A DNA stretch of 64,000 bases from Brevibacillus_C sp046036945 (GTDB lineage Bacteria > Bacillota > Bacilli > Brevibacillales > Brevibacillaceae), in contig NZ_JBJQOQ010000003.1 in assembly GCF_046036945.1 (NCBI RefSeq), positions 168,878 to 232,877 on the forward strand, read 5' to 3'. Positions 54,288 through 62,334 of the stretch are shown here, piece after piece. The notes beneath the pieces were generated by a model that did not search any database, had not been told where the DNA came from, and saw only the letters and a list, made by a program, of their open reading frames with translations. The first letter of the stretch is position 1, and each line of letters opens with the position of its first letter. The translations under genes and the position numbers were made by a program.

Positions 54288-55562
54288 CTACTTAAAGAGT
54301 GCCGGCAGCCAGGTGGAAATCGCCGGAACATATGTGACGATCAGAATATCGATGATCAGCATCACGAAGAACGGGAGCAATGCCTTGGTCAGTTCCTCCA
54401 GTTTGATGCCTGCTATCTGACAGGCCACGAACAGATTGACCCCTACCGGCGGCGTCACCATTCCCATCGCCAGGTTGACGATTACGATCATTCCGAAGTG
54501 AACCGGGTCGATGCCCAATTGTACTGCAATCGGTGTCAACAGCGGCGCCAGAATAATGATCGAAGCCGAGGTCTCGAAGAACATCCCGACGAACAGCAGC
54601 AGCAGGTTAATGAGCAGCAGGAAGACCACCGGATTTTCAGAAAAGCTGGTAAACGCCGCCGCAATTTTTTGCGGAACCTGTTCGCGTGTCAGTATCCAGC
54701 CGAACATCCCGGCAGCTGAGATGATGATCATGATGATCGATGTCGTAATCGCCGAACGAGAGAAGATCTCAATGAGTTCCTTCCACTTCACTTCCCGATA
54801 GACACACACGCCGACGATCAACGCGTACACGACTGCGACGACGGCCGCCTCGGTCGGCGTAAAGAACCCGCCGTAAATCCCGCCGAGGATGATGACCGGC
54901 ATCAACAGGGCCAGCAGCGCTTCTTTAAAAGCTTTCAGGCGCATGCCCCAGGTAATCCCCGTCTCGCCTTTGTATCCGCGCCGTTTGGATAAATACCAGC
55001 AGACAAAGATCAATGAGCCGCCGATTAATAAGCCTGGCAAAAACCCGGCAAGAAACAGATCGCCAATGGATACCCCTGCCGAGATTCCGAACAGAATCAT
55101 CGGAATCGACGGCGGAATGATGACGCCCAGTTCTCCGGATACTGCCTGGGTGGCACCGGCGAATCGGATGTCATACCCTTTTTTTACCATAGCCGGAATT
55201 AAAATAGAACCGATCGCAGCCGTCGTAGCGGCACTGGAACCGGAAATCGCGGAAAAGAACATGGCCGTTACGACCGTCACGACCGCCAGACCGCCGGTCA
55301 TTCCGCCTGCGAGCGAGTTGGCAAAGTTGACCAACCGCCGGGAAATGCCGCCTGACTCCATCAGGGAGCCGGCCAAAATGAAAAACGGAATCGCCATTAA
55401 CGGAAACGAGTCGAGAGCGGCAAACATCCGCTGAATCAACACGGTAAGCGGCATCGTGCCGTCATTTATCAGGGAAATCATCGATGCCAGACCGATCGAG
55501 AGGGCGACTGGCACGCTCAAGAGCAGCATGACCAAGAGCGAGATCATCATGATGGATGCCAC
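54288..55562 (-). CDS. dctM: TRAP transporter large permease (DctM)
   Basis: 424 aa, about 12 hydrophobic helices. The helical-hairpin region IPFFILAGSLMESGGISRRLVNFA and GGLAVVTVVTAMFFSAISGSSAAT are typical DctM (both split here). It carries the Na+- or H+-coupled substrate path. Overlaps or abuts dctQ (2-base gap). Confidence 0.94.
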   Translation of the reverse strand: MASIMMISLLVMLLLSVPVALSIGLASMISLINDGTMPLTVLIQRMFAALDSFPLMAIPFFILAGSLMESGGISRRLVNFANSLAGGMTGGLAVVTVVTAMFFSAISGSSAATTAAIGSILIPAMVKKGYDIRFAGATQAVSGELGVIIPPSIPMILFGISAGVSIGDLFLAGFLPGLLIGGSLIFVCWYLSKRRGYKGETGITWGMRLKAFKEALLALLMPVIILGGIYGGFFTPTEAAVVAVVYALIVGVCVYREVKWKELIEIFSRSAITTSIIMIIISAAGMFGWILTREQVPQKIAAAFTSFSENPVVFLLLINLLLLFVGMFFETSASIIILAPLLTPIAVQLGIDPVHFGMIVIVNLAMGMVTPPVGVNLFVACQIAGIKLEELTKALLPFFVMLIIDILIVTYVPAISTWLPALFK

Positions 55563-55564
55563 GG

Positions 55565-56080
55565 TTATTCAGCCCCCTTAAAGAATTCTCGGTTCATTTT
55601 TCCGGTCGTGACCTCGATCAGAACCGCAATTGCATTTATCAACATACACAGACCGCCAATCGGCAAAGATGCGTACGGAATCGTCATGGGAAGTTTCAAT
55701 CCGGGAGAAAGCTGTTTTCCAACATGTCCGAGCATTTCAAAACCATAGATAATGAGTACGACAAAAAAGACCATCGAAATCACAAGTACGAGAATCCGGA
55801 GCAGCTTCTGCATGTTTTGCGGCAAACGTTCCGCAATCGCCTCCACTCCAATCAAGGCACTGTAGCGAACGGCCAGGGACGTGCCGATCAAGACAGACCA
55901 AATCATGCAATAACGGGCCAATTCCTCCGTCCAACGGGGGATATCCAGATTGAGATAACTGCTTAACATCCGTGCAACCACCTGATACACGATCAAAACG
56001 GTCATAGCGGCAAGCAGGACAGCAATCACATAACGCAAAACCTTGTTGAAACCATCAATTGCCTTGACAATACCCTGCAA
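55565..56080 (-). CDS. dctQ: TRAP transporter small permease (DctQ)
   Basis: 171 aa, four hydrophobic helices with WTEELARYCMIWSVLIG, the DctQ signature. Forms the membrane complex with DctM and pairs with the DctP binding protein encoded just upstream. Confidence 0.92.
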   Translation of the reverse strand: MQGIVKAIDGFNKVLRYVIAVLLAAMTVLIVYQVVARMLSSYLNLDIPRWTEELARYCMIWSVLIGTSLAVRYSALIGVEAIAERLPQNMQKLLRILVLVISMVFFVVLIIYGFEMLGHVGKQLSPGLKLPMTIPYASLPIGGLCMLINAIAVLIEVTTGKMNREFFKGAE

Positions 56081-56104
56081 AAGACTTCACCCCACCTTAA
56101 GAGT

Positions 56105-56130
56105 CGGCGGATAGGTCGTCCTATCCGCCG
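56105..56130 (-). promoter_or_regulatory. Intercistronic hairpin after TRAP binding protein
   Basis: CGGCGGATAGG (56105-56115), TCGT loop, CCTATCCGCCG (56120-56130): perfect 11-bp stem, no T-run. Same position relative to a binding-protein gene as the hairpins at 32.4 and 40.7 kb. Confidence 0.75.
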
Positions 56131-56145
56131 TTTTCTTTACTGCTT

Positions 56146-57183
56146 TTATTGCGTGTTGCGAATTTTATCAATCAGCTCTTTGCCGAATTGCGGCTCGTAT
56201 TTTTCATAGACAGGTTTTACCGCATCCACGAACGGCTGCATGTCTGGCTCGATGATTTCCATTCCTTTTGCTTTCAACTCTTCCAGATATTGTATTTCCA
56301 TTTCGGCAACGGTATCGCGTTCGAATTTGCCTGCTTCGATGGCTGCTTCTTCAATCGCTTTCTGTTGGTCCGGAGTCAGCGCGTCGAATTTCGCCTGGGA
56401 CATCATCAACAGCGACGGAGAGTAGAAGTGGCGAGTCATGGACAGGTACTTTTGCACTTCGTAGAAACGGGAAGTCATGATGATCGGCACCGGATTCTCT
56501 TCGGCGTCAATCGTTCCTTGCTGCAGCGCCGTGAACAGCTCCGTAAAGGCCATCGGCGTCGGTTGTGCGCCCAGTGCCTTGAAAGAGTCCATATGGATGT
56601 CGTTTTCCATCGTACGGATTTTAAAACCTTTCAAATCTTCCGGCTTGGTTACGGGATGGGAGTTGTTGGTGACGTTGCGGTAACCGTTTTCCCACCAGCC
56701 CAGGGTTTTTACGCCCATCGTCGATTCAACCTTGCTGCGCAGTTCCGTCCCGACTTCACCGTCAAGCACCTTGTGGGCATGATCGGCATCGCGGAACAGG
56801 AACGGCAGGTCTACAACCGTCACTTCCGATACGAATCCGCTCATCGGGCCCGTAGAGGTAAGCACCATATCGATGCTGCCAACGTTCAAGCCTTCGATCA
56901 TGTCACGCTCCCCGCCCAGCGAGCCGTTCGGGAAGATCTCGATTTTGATGGCGCCATTGGTCTTGCTCTCTACCAGTTCCTTGAATTTCTCCAGGCCCTT
57001 CTGGTAGTGTGAGGTGTCAGCCAGCGTGTGGCCTACCTTTAAGGTGACAGAGCCGCCGGCAGATGCAGCAGGCTGCTGCTGTTGTCCGCCATTATCCGCA
57101 GGCTTCGCCTCGTTCCCGCCGCCTCCGCACGCGGTCAGAAGAACCATGGTCGAGATGACCAGTGTATTGAATAATTTCTTCAC
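56146..57183 (-). CDS. dctP: TRAP transporter substrate-binding lipoprotein (DctP)
   Basis: 345 aa, lipoprotein signal VLLTACGGG (Cys near 19), then the DctP fold. GHTLADTSHYQKGLEKFKELVE opens it (split here), NGSLGGERDMIEGLNVGSIDM lies near 85 and GYRNVTNNSHPV in the middle. The Arg in GFKIRTM is the usual carboxylate-binding residue, so the substrate is an organic or sugar acid. GTG 57183 follows GAGGGGG; it starts 16 bases after the kinase gene. Confidence 0.93.
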   Translation of the reverse strand: MKKLFNTLVISTMVLLTACGGGGNEAKPADNGGQQQQPAASAGGSVTLKVGHTLADTSHYQKGLEKFKELVESKTNGAIKIEIFPNGSLGGERDMIEGLNVGSIDMVLTSTGPMSGFVSEVTVVDLPFLFRDADHAHKVLDGEVGTELRSKVESTMGVKTLGWWENGYRNVTNNSHPVTKPEDLKGFKIRTMENDIHMDSFKALGAQPTPMAFTELFTALQQGTIDAEENPVPIIMTSRFYEVQKYLSMTRHFYSPSLLMMSQAKFDALTPDQQKAIEEAAIEAGKFERDTVAEMEIQYLEELKAKGMEIIEPDMQPFVDAVKPVYEKYEPQFGKELIDKIRNTQ

Positions 57184-57199
57184 GTCAAAAATCCCCCTC

Positions 57200-58528
57200 T
57201 TATGGTTCATATGTGTTTATTTTTTCCACGGCTTTCGCCAAGGAAAAGCGATTTCCAAATGCCCCCGCCTTGGTGACGACAGGCAGCTTGTCCGCCGGTC
57301 CGCCGATTACGACCGACAGCGGAATGCCTTCTTCCACTTCACTGACAATTTGCAACGCTTTCACTTGTAGGTGAAGGCAGGTGCGGTACGCAATATCTCC
57401 GCCGGTAAGAACAAAGCCCTGCAGCTTTCGCTTCGCCTGCACATTTACTCCCAGCGTCCCCAGGCAATCGGCAATCGCGTTGCCTGCGGCAAGACCGCTG
57501 GTTCCTGTGCGCTTCATCCAATTTGCTACCGCCTGTCTCATCTGTTCAGATGAATCCGTGACGAGCACCGGAGAATATCCATCGTCGATGATGTCCAGTA
57601 TCTCTTGCAGGGTGCGGTCAAGTTCCGCGTGAACCGTTTCCGGCTGCAAGAATCGCAGCGGATCGGCCATCACGATCCGAAACTGCGGACGCTCTTTAAG
57701 CACCTCGATCTGCCCCGCCGTAACAGCGCTTACACTGCCGGCAATAATAAAAACTGGATTGACTGAACCCTCACTTGCCTGCTTGCCGCTGACCGTCGGC
57801 TGTGGTCCGGCGTCCATGACAAGCTCATCAGACAGCGCATGGGCCAATCCGGCTGATCCTACCCACAAGACCCGCAAGCCAGTAGCCAGCAGCGCTTGCG
57901 CAGCTTTCTGCAGATCTGGTTGATCAAAACTGTCAAAGACGATCAAACGGGTCCCGCTCTCATGCTGACGGACAATCTCACGAGCTAAAACGCTTTCGCC
58001 CTGGCGTATCGTCCTTAGGTCAATGTGACCGACCGTTCGCTTTGCCTGTTCACGCAAGAGTGTAGGCAGATGAGATTCGTTGACTGGCGATTTGGGATCG
58101 CGAGCAATCTCTGAATCCTCGAGCAGAACTTGATCGATGATGTGGTATCCCCCTATCGTCGTGCGCCTGTTAACCGGGTACGCAGGAATGACCGCCGCCA
58201 CGTCAAACGGGCAGCTGTCCAAGAGCGCATTGATCTCGCTCCCGATATTTCCTCTCATTGTGGAATCAATCTTCTTGTACACGAAAGGAATCTCGGCCAA
58301 ATTCATGCCCTCGGCTATCGCCTTGTTCTTTTCGTAGGCGTCCTCGCGATCAAGTGATCTGGTTTCCGCATTGATGACCCAAACATCTGCGTCTTGGGCG
58401 CTTTCCTGATGGACAGGATCTAGCAATGACACGGTACAAAAGCCTTTTTTGGCAAACTGCAAGCCTGTGTCATTCGCTCCTGTTAAATCGTCAGCGATAA
58501 CGACTATCCTAGCCAATGAATCAATCAC
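57200..58528 (-). CDS. Four-carbon acid sugar kinase (DUF1537; DtnK/DenK/LtnK type)
   Basis: 442 aa. N-terminal sugar-binding domain with VVIADDLTGANDTGLQFAK and VYKKIDSTMRGNIGSE; C-terminal nucleotide-binding domain with LVTDSSEQ and GFVLTGGDIAYRTCLHL, ending GGPADKLPVVTKAGAFG. Members phosphorylate D-threonate, D-erythronate or L-threonate at O4. Pairing with a PdxA2 homologue points to the D-threonate branch. First gene of the sugar-acid operon, right after the promoter region with TTGCAAC boxes. Confidence 0.9.
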   Translation of the reverse strand: MIDSLARIVVIADDLTGANDTGLQFAKKGFCTVSLLDPVHQESAQDADVWVINAETRSLDREDAYEKNKAIAEGMNLAEIPFVYKKIDSTMRGNIGSEINALLDSCPFDVAAVIPAYPVNRRTTIGGYHIIDQVLLEDSEIARDPKSPVNESHLPTLLREQAKRTVGHIDLRTIRQGESVLAREIVRQHESGTRLIVFDSFDQPDLQKAAQALLATGLRVLWVGSAGLAHALSDELVMDAGPQPTVSGKQASEGSVNPVFIIAGSVSAVTAGQIEVLKERPQFRIVMADPLRFLQPETVHAELDRTLQEILDIIDDGYSPVLVTDSSEQMRQAVANWMKRTGTSGLAAGNAIADCLGTLGVNVQAKRKLQGFVLTGGDIAYRTCLHLQVKALQIVSEVEEGIPLSVVIGGPADKLPVVTKAGAFGNRFSLAKAVEKINTYEP

Positions 58529-58536
58529 CTCTTACC

Positions 58537-58665
58537 TTGCAACGACGCGCAAATATGTATCGATCACCTCTTCAGCAACTTTCATCCTGTTGCAATAGTA
58601 GAGTACCTGAAAGCGTTGCAAAATTCAATATGGAAAATCCATTCTAACTGTTTTATTTTGCAACG
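58537..58665 (-). promoter_or_regulatory. Repeated TTGCAAC boxes before the sugar-acid operon
   Basis: TTGCAACG at 58537-58544 and 58658-58665, GTTGCAAT at 58589-58596 and CGTTGCAA at 58614-58621. The last two plus-strand sites form an inverted pair 44 bases apart (about four helical turns). TGAAAGCGTTGCAA (58608-58621) also matches 12 of 14 positions of a CcpA cre site. No correctly spaced -24/-12 sigma-54 promoter is visible. Related GCAAC/TTGCA words lie before the regulator gene near 60635-60665. Confidence 0.55.
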
Positions 58666-58692
58666 ATTTTTTGTATTTTTTATTTTGCGTAC

Positions 58693-58722
58693 AAAAAAGC
58701 AACAAGCATTTGGGCTTGTTGC
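58693..58722 (-). terminator. Terminator of the regulator gene
   Basis: GCAACAAGC (58699-58707) / GCTTGTTGC (58714-58722), six-base loop, TTTTTT on the minus strand. It separates the regulator from the operon. Confidence 0.9.
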
Positions 58723-58730
58723 TTGCTGTT

Positions 58731-60614
58731 TTACTCCTGCATCGAATGCTTCAGTTTCCGCCAGAGTGTTGAGCGGTTGATTCCCAGCCGTTTCGCCGCC
58801 TCCGACTGGTTTTGTCCTTCCTCCTCCAGCACCCTCCAGATGATTTCCCGTTCAATCTCCTCCAGCGTTTTGCCGCTGATTTCGATCCCCGCGTCAGTCG
58901 GAGCGCGATGTGCTTCGTTCCTTACCTCGAGCAGGACGTTCTCCGCTTCCGCACGATCGATGAACGGCCCCTCGGCCGCCAGGCACATTTTTTCCACTGT
59001 AGTTTTTAATTCCTGAATGTTGCCCGGCCAATCCGCCTCTTTCAACATGGCCAGCACATTTTGCCGAACGCCGACGATCTGCTTGCCAAAACGAGCGTTA
59101 AACGAGGCGATGAACCACCGCACCAGATCGTCAATATCTTCTTTCCGCTCGCGGAGCGGCGGGATGAACAGGTTGTAGCCATTGATCAAATGGAATAAAT
59201 CTTCGCGAAACTCTCCTGCTTCTACGCGTTCTTTCAAGCTCTGGGCGTTGGCGGCGATGATCCGCACATCCGTCTCGATCGGAGCAGTGCCGTTCAGACG
59301 GCTGACTTTTTTCTCTTGAAAGACGTTGATCAGCATCGCCTGTACGGTTAGCGGCAGCTTGCCGATCGCGTCGATAAACAGCGTTCCGCCGTGGGCCAGC
59401 TCAAAGACCCCGCGCTTTACAAGGCTCCCTTCACTGCCGAACAGCTCCAGCATCAGCTGCTCCTCGCCAAACGCCTCGCAGTTGATGAACACGAACGGAA
59501 AATCCCTGCGGCGCCCGGCATTGTGAATGGCCTGGGCGACGCTTTGCTTGCCGGTGCCAGGCTCGCCGTACAGAAGCAGCGGCAGTTCTGTTCGGCTTGC
59601 CTGCTTCGCCAGCTTCAGCATTTTTTTCATCCCGTCCGAACTGGTTACCAGCTGGTTAAAATGCATGCTCGCCCGGGACTCCTGGCCGGCAAGCGACTGG
59701 CGCAGCCGGGACTCCGCCTTTTGGATCTGGCGCGCAGGCTGTATCACCGCAAAGCCGCCCTCCTGCTTCTCCTCTACGATCAGCGGCAGTTTCTGGATCA
59801 GGACTTTTTCTCCATTCAGCGAGAAGACTTCTTCGCCGGAGGCTTGACTCGTCTTCAGCACACTATCGAGATTGAGGAGCGGGTGCAACTGCTCAAACGG
59901 TTTGTCCAGCGCGTATCCCGCCTGGATGCCGAGTACATCTTCCGCCTGATGGTTAAAGGCAAACACGCATCCATCGCCTGCGGCGGCGATCACGCCGACT
60001 GGCAAACTTTGCACCAGCGCCTCCATGCGCTGCCGCATTTCCTTCTCCCGCCGCGTGTAATAGGCCATGTGCTCCGCTTCGGAGATCGATTCCAGCACGG
60101 CTTCCTTGCCCGATGTGATCAAGATGGCCTGCATCCCGAGACGGCTAGCGACAGATGTGGAGATCACATCGCCGATGATGACCTGGATGCCTTGTGCCAG
60201 CGCCTGCTTCAAACCCTGCTCGATCTCCTGCTCTTCGCCGATGGGAAAGAAGGTCAAATTCATGTCCAACAGCGTTCCGATCGCATCGGCGCCCTGGATG
60301 GTGTTCAAATAGCTCATCAGTCCGATGTTACCGGTAAAGCCTTTAACCAGCGTCAGGGTGCGCAAAATGTCGTAGCCGGAGATTTTCACTTCCACCACCG
60401 GCAAGTTGCAGTGCTTGCGCAGCAGGCGCGCGGTCGCTCCCCGGCTGATAATCACGTCGTACCCTCTGTCTTCAAGGCTTTTCGCTAAGGCCAATCCCTT
60501 GTACAGATCGCCTACCTCGACATCAATTGCAACATCATGGTTAATTTCTGCTTTGATCTCCAGAAAAATATCCCGAAGCCCCTGATAGGGGGCAATCACC
60601 AGAATACGCGCCAC
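58731..60614 (-). CDS. PrpR-like AAA+ regulator lacking GAFTGA
   Basis: 627 aa: PrpR_N sensor domain (about 5-165), PAS-like domain (about 195-295), AAA+ domain (about 320-540) with Walker A YGEPGTGKQS near 350, and a Fis-type helix-turn-helix (about 595-622, QSEAAKRLGINRSTLWRKLK). It departs from sigma-54 activators: LFGSEGSLVKRGVFELAHGG runs straight through where GAFTGA should be, and Walker B is DAIG not DEIG. It thus probably cannot remodel sigma-54 holoenzyme. Likely controls the downstream sugar-acid operon through SigA. ATG start after GAGGGG. Confidence 0.9.
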   Translation of the reverse strand: MARILVIAPYQGLRDIFLEIKAEINHDVAIDVEVGDLYKGLALAKSLEDRGYDVIISRGATARLLRKHCNLPVVEVKISGYDILRTLTLVKGFTGNIGLMSYLNTIQGADAIGTLLDMNLTFFPIGEEQEIEQGLKQALAQGIQVIIGDVISTSVASRLGMQAILITSGKEAVLESISEAEHMAYYTRREKEMRQRMEALVQSLPVGVIAAAGDGCVFAFNHQAEDVLGIQAGYALDKPFEQLHPLLNLDSVLKTSQASGEEVFSLNGEKVLIQKLPLIVEEKQEGGFAVIQPARQIQKAESRLRQSLAGQESRASMHFNQLVTSSDGMKKMLKLAKQASRTELPLLLYGEPGTGKQSVAQAIHNAGRRRDFPFVFINCEAFGEEQLMLELFGSEGSLVKRGVFELAHGGTLFIDAIGKLPLTVQAMLINVFQEKKVSRLNGTAPIETDVRIIAANAQSLKERVEAGEFREDLFHLINGYNLFIPPLRERKEDIDDLVRWFIASFNARFGKQIVGVRQNVLAMLKEADWPGNIQELKTTVEKMCLAAEGPFIDRAEAENVLLEVRNEAHRAPTDAGIEISGKTLEEIEREIIWRVLEEEGQNQSEAAKRLGINRSTLWRKLKHSMQE

Positions 60615-60746
60615 GTGAACCCCTCATTTTCGCAACAATACCTGCATTTTGAATGTTGCATTTTGATACATATAGTGTACTGGTATGGATTTCTTTTTTC
60701 AATAGGGGGGTGGGGGGATTGGTGAACATTGATGATGGAAACCGAA

Positions 60747-60836
60747 AAAAATGGGCTCGCTTCGGCTGTGGCGCGCCTGCGGGGAAGCGGGACTGGCCGT
60801 CTGCACTGCAAAAAACGGCACGTCGACCAAAAAGGA
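60747..60836 (+). repeat. Dispersed repeat, full copy (A)
   Basis: Contains both the left part shared with 27055-27113 and the right part shared with 28638-28678 (39 of 41 bases). Internal GCCGT...ACGGC hairpin. Confidence 0.8.
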
Positions 60837-60862
60837 CTGAGGGTAACTCAACGTTGAATTTG

Positions 60863-60938
60863 GCCGACAAGCGTGTGCCGTTTTTTTCCGTTCCGACTGG
60901 GTGGGCTTGCCAAGGCCTGCGCTCGCCCCATTTTTTTT
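60863..60938 (-). repeat. Inverted partner of repeat copy A
   Basis: Read on the minus strand it starts AAAAAAAATGGGGCGAGCG and later has AAAAAACGGCAC, matching the landmarks of copy A in order. Copy A and this unit make an imperfect palindrome of about 190 bases with T-runs at its ends. Confidence 0.6.
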
Positions 60939-60989
60939 AAGTTTCTCGGACTTTTGCTCAAGGTTTATAGCGGTTATCTCCGACCTTGA

Positions 60990-61022
60990 TGAAAAAGCCC
61001 GCCTGATTGATTCAGGTGAGCC
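60990..61022 (-). terminator. Terminator of gpr
   Basis: Imperfect stem around CACCTGA-ATCAA-TCAGGCG followed by GGGCTTTTTC on the minus strand, just after the gpr stop. Confidence 0.6.
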
Positions 61023-61048
61023 GGTGTCTCTCAAATGAACTGATGGTC

Positions 61049-62170
61049 TTAATGGGTGTAGGCGCCGACGTTTTCGTGTTCTACGGCGCGGTGGAGGGCG
61101 TTGTTGAGGCCGCCGGCCACGACGTTGGCGATTCCCTCCATGAATTCGTCGATCTCTTTGGGGGTGACGACGAGGTTTTGTCCCAGAGGCTGCAGGACTT
61201 CCTGGATCAGCTGCATTTTTTCGTTCTCGGCCAATTGGCCGACCAGACCCATAAATGTTTTGCGCGCCTCCATCTCGGGCAGATCGGCTTCGGTGTACGG
61301 CGTTTTGCGCTCGGGCAGGTTCCTGCCCTCCGGCACCAGCCGTGTAAATGCCCGTTTGCTCTCTTTCATCGACTGCCCGAAATGGCCCAGCAGGTAGGTG
61401 ATCGCATCGCTTATGATCGTGGCGGCGAAGACGACTGTCGGCACGCCAATCGAGATGACCGGGATTCCCAGGGTCTTGCTGTCGATCGCCTTGCGTTTAT
61501 TGCCCACGCCTGATCCGGGCTGGATGCCGGTATCGGCGATCTGGATGGTGGTATTGACTCGTTCCAGCGCCCGGGATGCCAGCGCGTCGACAGCGATGAC
61601 AAAGTCGGGATTGCTCTGCTTCACCACGCCGTAGACGATCTCGCTCGTCTCAATCCCGGTAATTCCCAGCACCCCTGGCGACAGAGCACTCACTTCGCGG
61701 TATCCCTCTTCGACTGATTCTGGAGCCAGCAAATACAGATGCCGGGTGACGAGCAGGTTCTCCACCACCATCGGCCCGAGTGCATCCGGTGTCACGTTCC
61801 AGTTGCCAAGACCGATTACCAGCGACTTTTTGTCTTCCGTCAGGCCGAGGTCTTGAAGAAACTGCCGCATCTCCCCGGCAAAACGCCTCATTACGGCGTC
61901 TTCCAGTTTCGTGTCGTTGTCCCTCAGCTTCGGCACCTCGATCGTGATGTAGTTGCCGGGCAGCTTGCCGATTTTGCGCCCTGCTTCCTCGTTTTCAACC
62001 CGCAGTCGTGTCACCTTGATTCCAGGCTCGCTGTCATCCGTGGAAAGCGTGACTCCCGGGATGCTCCCACTCTCTGTCTCTTCGGCGGCCAAGGCGATTT
62101 CATGGGCTTCTAAAGCCAGATCTGTGCGGATCGAAAATGCCGACATGTCCACGTTATGTTGTTCCAGCAT
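61049..62170 (-). CDS. gpr: Germination protease GPR
   Basis: Aspartic-type protease that degrades small acid-soluble spore proteins early in germination; made as a zymogen in the forespore. 373 aa from ATG 62170 (MLEQHNVDMSAFSIRTDLA) after GAGGAGGAG. The SAFSIRTDLALEAHE segment holds the autoprocessing site region. VIGLGNWNVTPDALGP and FVIAVDALASRALERVN carry the conserved Asp residues, with GIQPGSGVGNKR after them. Divergent from rpsT as in B. subtilis. Confidence 0.95.
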   Translation of the reverse strand: MLEQHNVDMSAFSIRTDLALEAHEIALAAEETESGSIPGVTLSTDDSEPGIKVTRLRVENEEAGRKIGKLPGNYITIEVPKLRDNDTKLEDAVMRRFAGEMRQFLQDLGLTEDKKSLVIGLGNWNVTPDALGPMVVENLLVTRHLYLLAPESVEEGYREVSALSPGVLGITGIETSEIVYGVVKQSNPDFVIAVDALASRALERVNTTIQIADTGIQPGSGVGNKRKAIDSKTLGIPVISIGVPTVVFAATIISDAITYLLGHFGQSMKESKRAFTRLVPEGRNLPERKTPYTEADLPEMEARKTFMGLVGQLAENEKMQLIQEVLQPLGQNLVVTPKEIDEFMEGIANVVAGGLNNALHRAVEHENVGAYTH

Positions 62171-62205
62171 GACATCTCCTCCTCGACGCTCCATCGTGTT
62201 ATCCA

Positions 62206-62234
62206 TAGCTTGCATGAATGTGGAAATATTATTC
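62206..62234 (-). promoter_or_regulatory. Candidate SigG/SigF promoter of gpr
   Basis: Minus strand CGAATA (GAATA at 62230-62234), 17-base spacer, CAAGCTA (62206-62212), close to the forespore pattern TGAATA-N17-CATACTA. Confidence 0.55.
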
Positions 62235-62245
62235 GGAAACCTTTC

Positions 62246-62274
62246 TTGCATTCGGATACGCGGCATGCTAGAAT
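62246..62274 (+). promoter_or_regulatory. SigA promoter of rpsT
   Basis: TTGCAT (62246-62251), 17-base spacer, TAGAAT (62269-62274), about 60 bases before the rpsT start. Confidence 0.7.
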
Positions 62275-62334
62275 ATTTCTTGTTGTATTTACTAGTTTTT
62301 TTGCAGTTCTGATCGTTTTAAGGAGGTGACATAC

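Larger units (their letters stand above)
60615..61048. other. Gene-free stretch between gpr and the regulator
   Basis: 434 bases with no credible gene. Contains the regulator's upstream region with GCAAC/TTGCA words (60635-60665), a complete dispersed repeat with an inverted partner (60747-60938) and the gpr terminator (60990-61022). Confidence 0.7.

Noticed and set aside
58529..58730. Sigma-54 promoter before the sugar-acid operon
   Set aside because: GG and GC elements exist, but their spacing is 9 or 12 bases and not the required 10, and the regulator lacks GAFTGA.
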